Below are positions 63,178 through 64,000 of a stretch of DNA of 64,000 bases, piece after piece. Both the position numbers and the translations under genes were made by a program. The stretch covers positions 124,001-188,000 of the forward strand of contig NZ_MVBD01000008.1 in NCBI RefSeq assembly GCF_002000055.1, read 5' to 3'. A model generated the notes under the pieces. That model saw only the letters and a list, made by a program, of their open reading frames with translations. It searched no databases and had not been told where the DNA came from. Positions within the stretch are counted from its first letter, which is position 1. Each line of letters starts with the position of its first letter. This DNA is from Marinicella sediminis. GTDB lineage: Bacteria; Pseudomonadota; Gammaproteobacteria; Xanthomonadales; Marinicellaceae.

Positions 63178-63210
63178 CAAAAAAAGACCGGACATTCCGG
63201 TCTTTTTTTT
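63178..63210. terminator. Bidirectional terminator between the CsgG-like and fasciclin genes
   Basis: AAAAAGACCGG (63181-63191), loop ACATT, CCGGTC plus T-run (63197-63210). Strong and usable on both strands. Confidence 0.92.
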
Positions 63211-63235
63211 GGTCAAAATTATGTAGCCGTTTTAA

Positions 63236-63751
63236 TCAGGGAGTAGCTGGTGGCAGGATCACAGTGTCAATCACGTGAATCACACCATTGCTGGTTCCAA
63301 TGTCAGTTTTCACAACGTTGCTGTTTCCGTTGAGTACCACACCACCGTCTTTGATCATGATGTTAACGTCACCACCTTGTACTGTGGTGGCTGAATTCAG
63401 CTTAACCACATCTTTGGCTTTTACTTTACCAGATACGACATGATAGGTGAGGATGGCTGCCAGCTGATCTTTATTTTCAGGTTTCAACAGGTTTTCTACA
63501 GTGCCAGCAGGTAATTTGGCAAACGCTTCATCAGTCGGTGCAAATACAGTAAAAGGACCATCGCCTTTCAAGGTATCTACCAGACCGGCTGCTTTAACTG
63601 CGGCCACCAGGGTGTTGAAAGATCCTGCAGACACGGCGGTGTCAACGATGTCTTTCTGCTTTTTGTAACTGCCACCAGCCATGGCTGAGACTGTGAACAT
63701 GGCCAGGATCAGTACGGCCAGGGTTTGCATTGCTTTGTTCATGGTTTTCAT
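63236..63751 (-). CDS. Secreted fasciclin-domain protein
   Basis: The 171-residue protein has a signal peptide ending in 'SAMA' and one fasciclin (FAS1) domain: '[24 protein letters not shown]', '[17 protein letters not shown]', '[10 protein letters not shown]' and '[12 protein letters not shown]'. FAS1 proteins mediate adhesion or matrix contact. An ATG at 63763 adds four residues; MKTMNK at 63751 is preferred. A terminator shared with the CsgG-like gene follows. Confidence 0.92.
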   Translation of the reverse strand: MKTMNKAMQTLAVLILAMFTVSAMAGGSYKKQKDIVDTAVSAGSFNTLVAAVKAAGLVDTLKGDGPFTVFAPTDEAFAKLPAGTVENLLKPENKDQLAAILTYHVVSGKVKAKDVVKLNSATTVQGGDVNIMIKDGGVVLNGNSNVVKTDIGTSNGVIHVIDTVILPPATP

Positions 63752-64000
63752 ATGTATTCTCATTAAATGTGTGGATAAAAAGTCGTTGTTTTTTTAATTG
63801 TTTCTTAAAAACAGTGTCCATCATAAGCACGGTCTTGTCTGGATTGTGTGATGAAAAGCCCTGAAATGGTTCACAGGAAATTCACGATTCAAAACCACAG
63901 TGATTGTTTGTTTGTTCAGAATAGCGGAATAACAATTGCAGAACATTTTGTGTGTGGAAGTGTTTGTATGTTCACTGACCAGTTGAATTCATCAGCGTCA

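Noticed and set aside
1-64000. CRISPR arrays, insertion sequences and phage genes
   Set aside because: No regularly spaced direct repeats, transposases or phage structural genes were found by eye on either strand.
63968-64000. Possible gene start at the right edge (ATG 63968, GGAAG upstream)
   Set aside because: Only 11 codons are visible before the window ends, too few to support a gene.

Overview
The window reads as a chromosomal segment of a free-living, probably marine or aquatic, gammaproteobacterium of moderate GC. The sequence signs are a gammaproteobacterial-type prfB with its +1 frameshift site, dksA and lysS next to it, ppnN, a fused chorismate mutase/prephenate dehydrogenase (tyrA), yidD, rnd, gdhA and alaA, an AlaA close to the E. 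coli protein, and many secreted or outer-membrane proteins. The mix of beta-propeller GGDEF proteins, FecI/FecR/TonB receptor signalling, DUF4097 modules and plant-type LRR proteins suggests a lineage such as Marinicella or relatives, but that genus-level guess is inference only. No phage, integrase, insertion sequence or CRISPR array was seen, so this looks like resident chromosome.

Layout. 0-12 kb (mostly minus strand): SulP anion transporter, alanine transaminase, a 1002-residue propeller/GGDEF sensor, a three-gene operon (TIGR01777-type epimerase, SDR, DUF6624-DUF2891 fusion), an unknown protein and a DMT exporter. 12-22.6 kb (plus): propeller-amidohydrolase, fatty acid hydroxylase-like protein, LRR protein-maiA-GNAT-flavoprotein operon, acyl-CoA synthetase, DUF3224 and glutamate dehydrogenase. 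22.6-26.7 kb (minus): ECF sigma/FecR/TonB receptor trans-envelope signalling set. 26.9-31.1 kb (plus): a tightly overlapped five-gene operon with a thermostable-hemolysin-family (acyltransferase-fold) protein, an AMP-forming acyl ligase, a haem-oxygenase-like putative diiron oxidase, an SDR and a secreted TPR-like protein. This is the best candidate for an undescribed biosynthetic pathway. 31.2-41.3 kb: small membrane proteins, yidD, the dksA-prfB-lysS-PilZ run, LysE exporter, ABC exporter and ppnN. 41.4-47.7 kb (minus): acetoacetyl-CoA synthetase, WYL regulator, DUF748 protein and an unknown secreted protein.

47.9-53.4 kb (plus): a 710-residue lipoprotein whose C-terminal third looks like a complete type IV pilin body (the most unusual single gene here), followed by an ECF sigma/anti-sigma pair and two DUF4097 proteins. 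53.4-64 kb: a 48-codon ORF, tRNA-Leu(CAA), HPF/RaiA protein and Dps, a SUMF1-domain protein with a 5'-nucleotidase-like lipoprotein, RNase D, a Cys-rich lipoprotein, GNAT, Bax inhibitor-1 homologue, TyrA, a CsgG-like protein and a fasciclin-domain protein.

Several genes touch the stress and stringent response (dksA, ppnN, HPF/RaiA, dps, aminotransferase and glutamate dehydrogenase) and several are envelope signalling sets, but most neighbours appear to be independent short operons. All family assignments come from reading motifs by eye; no searches were run.
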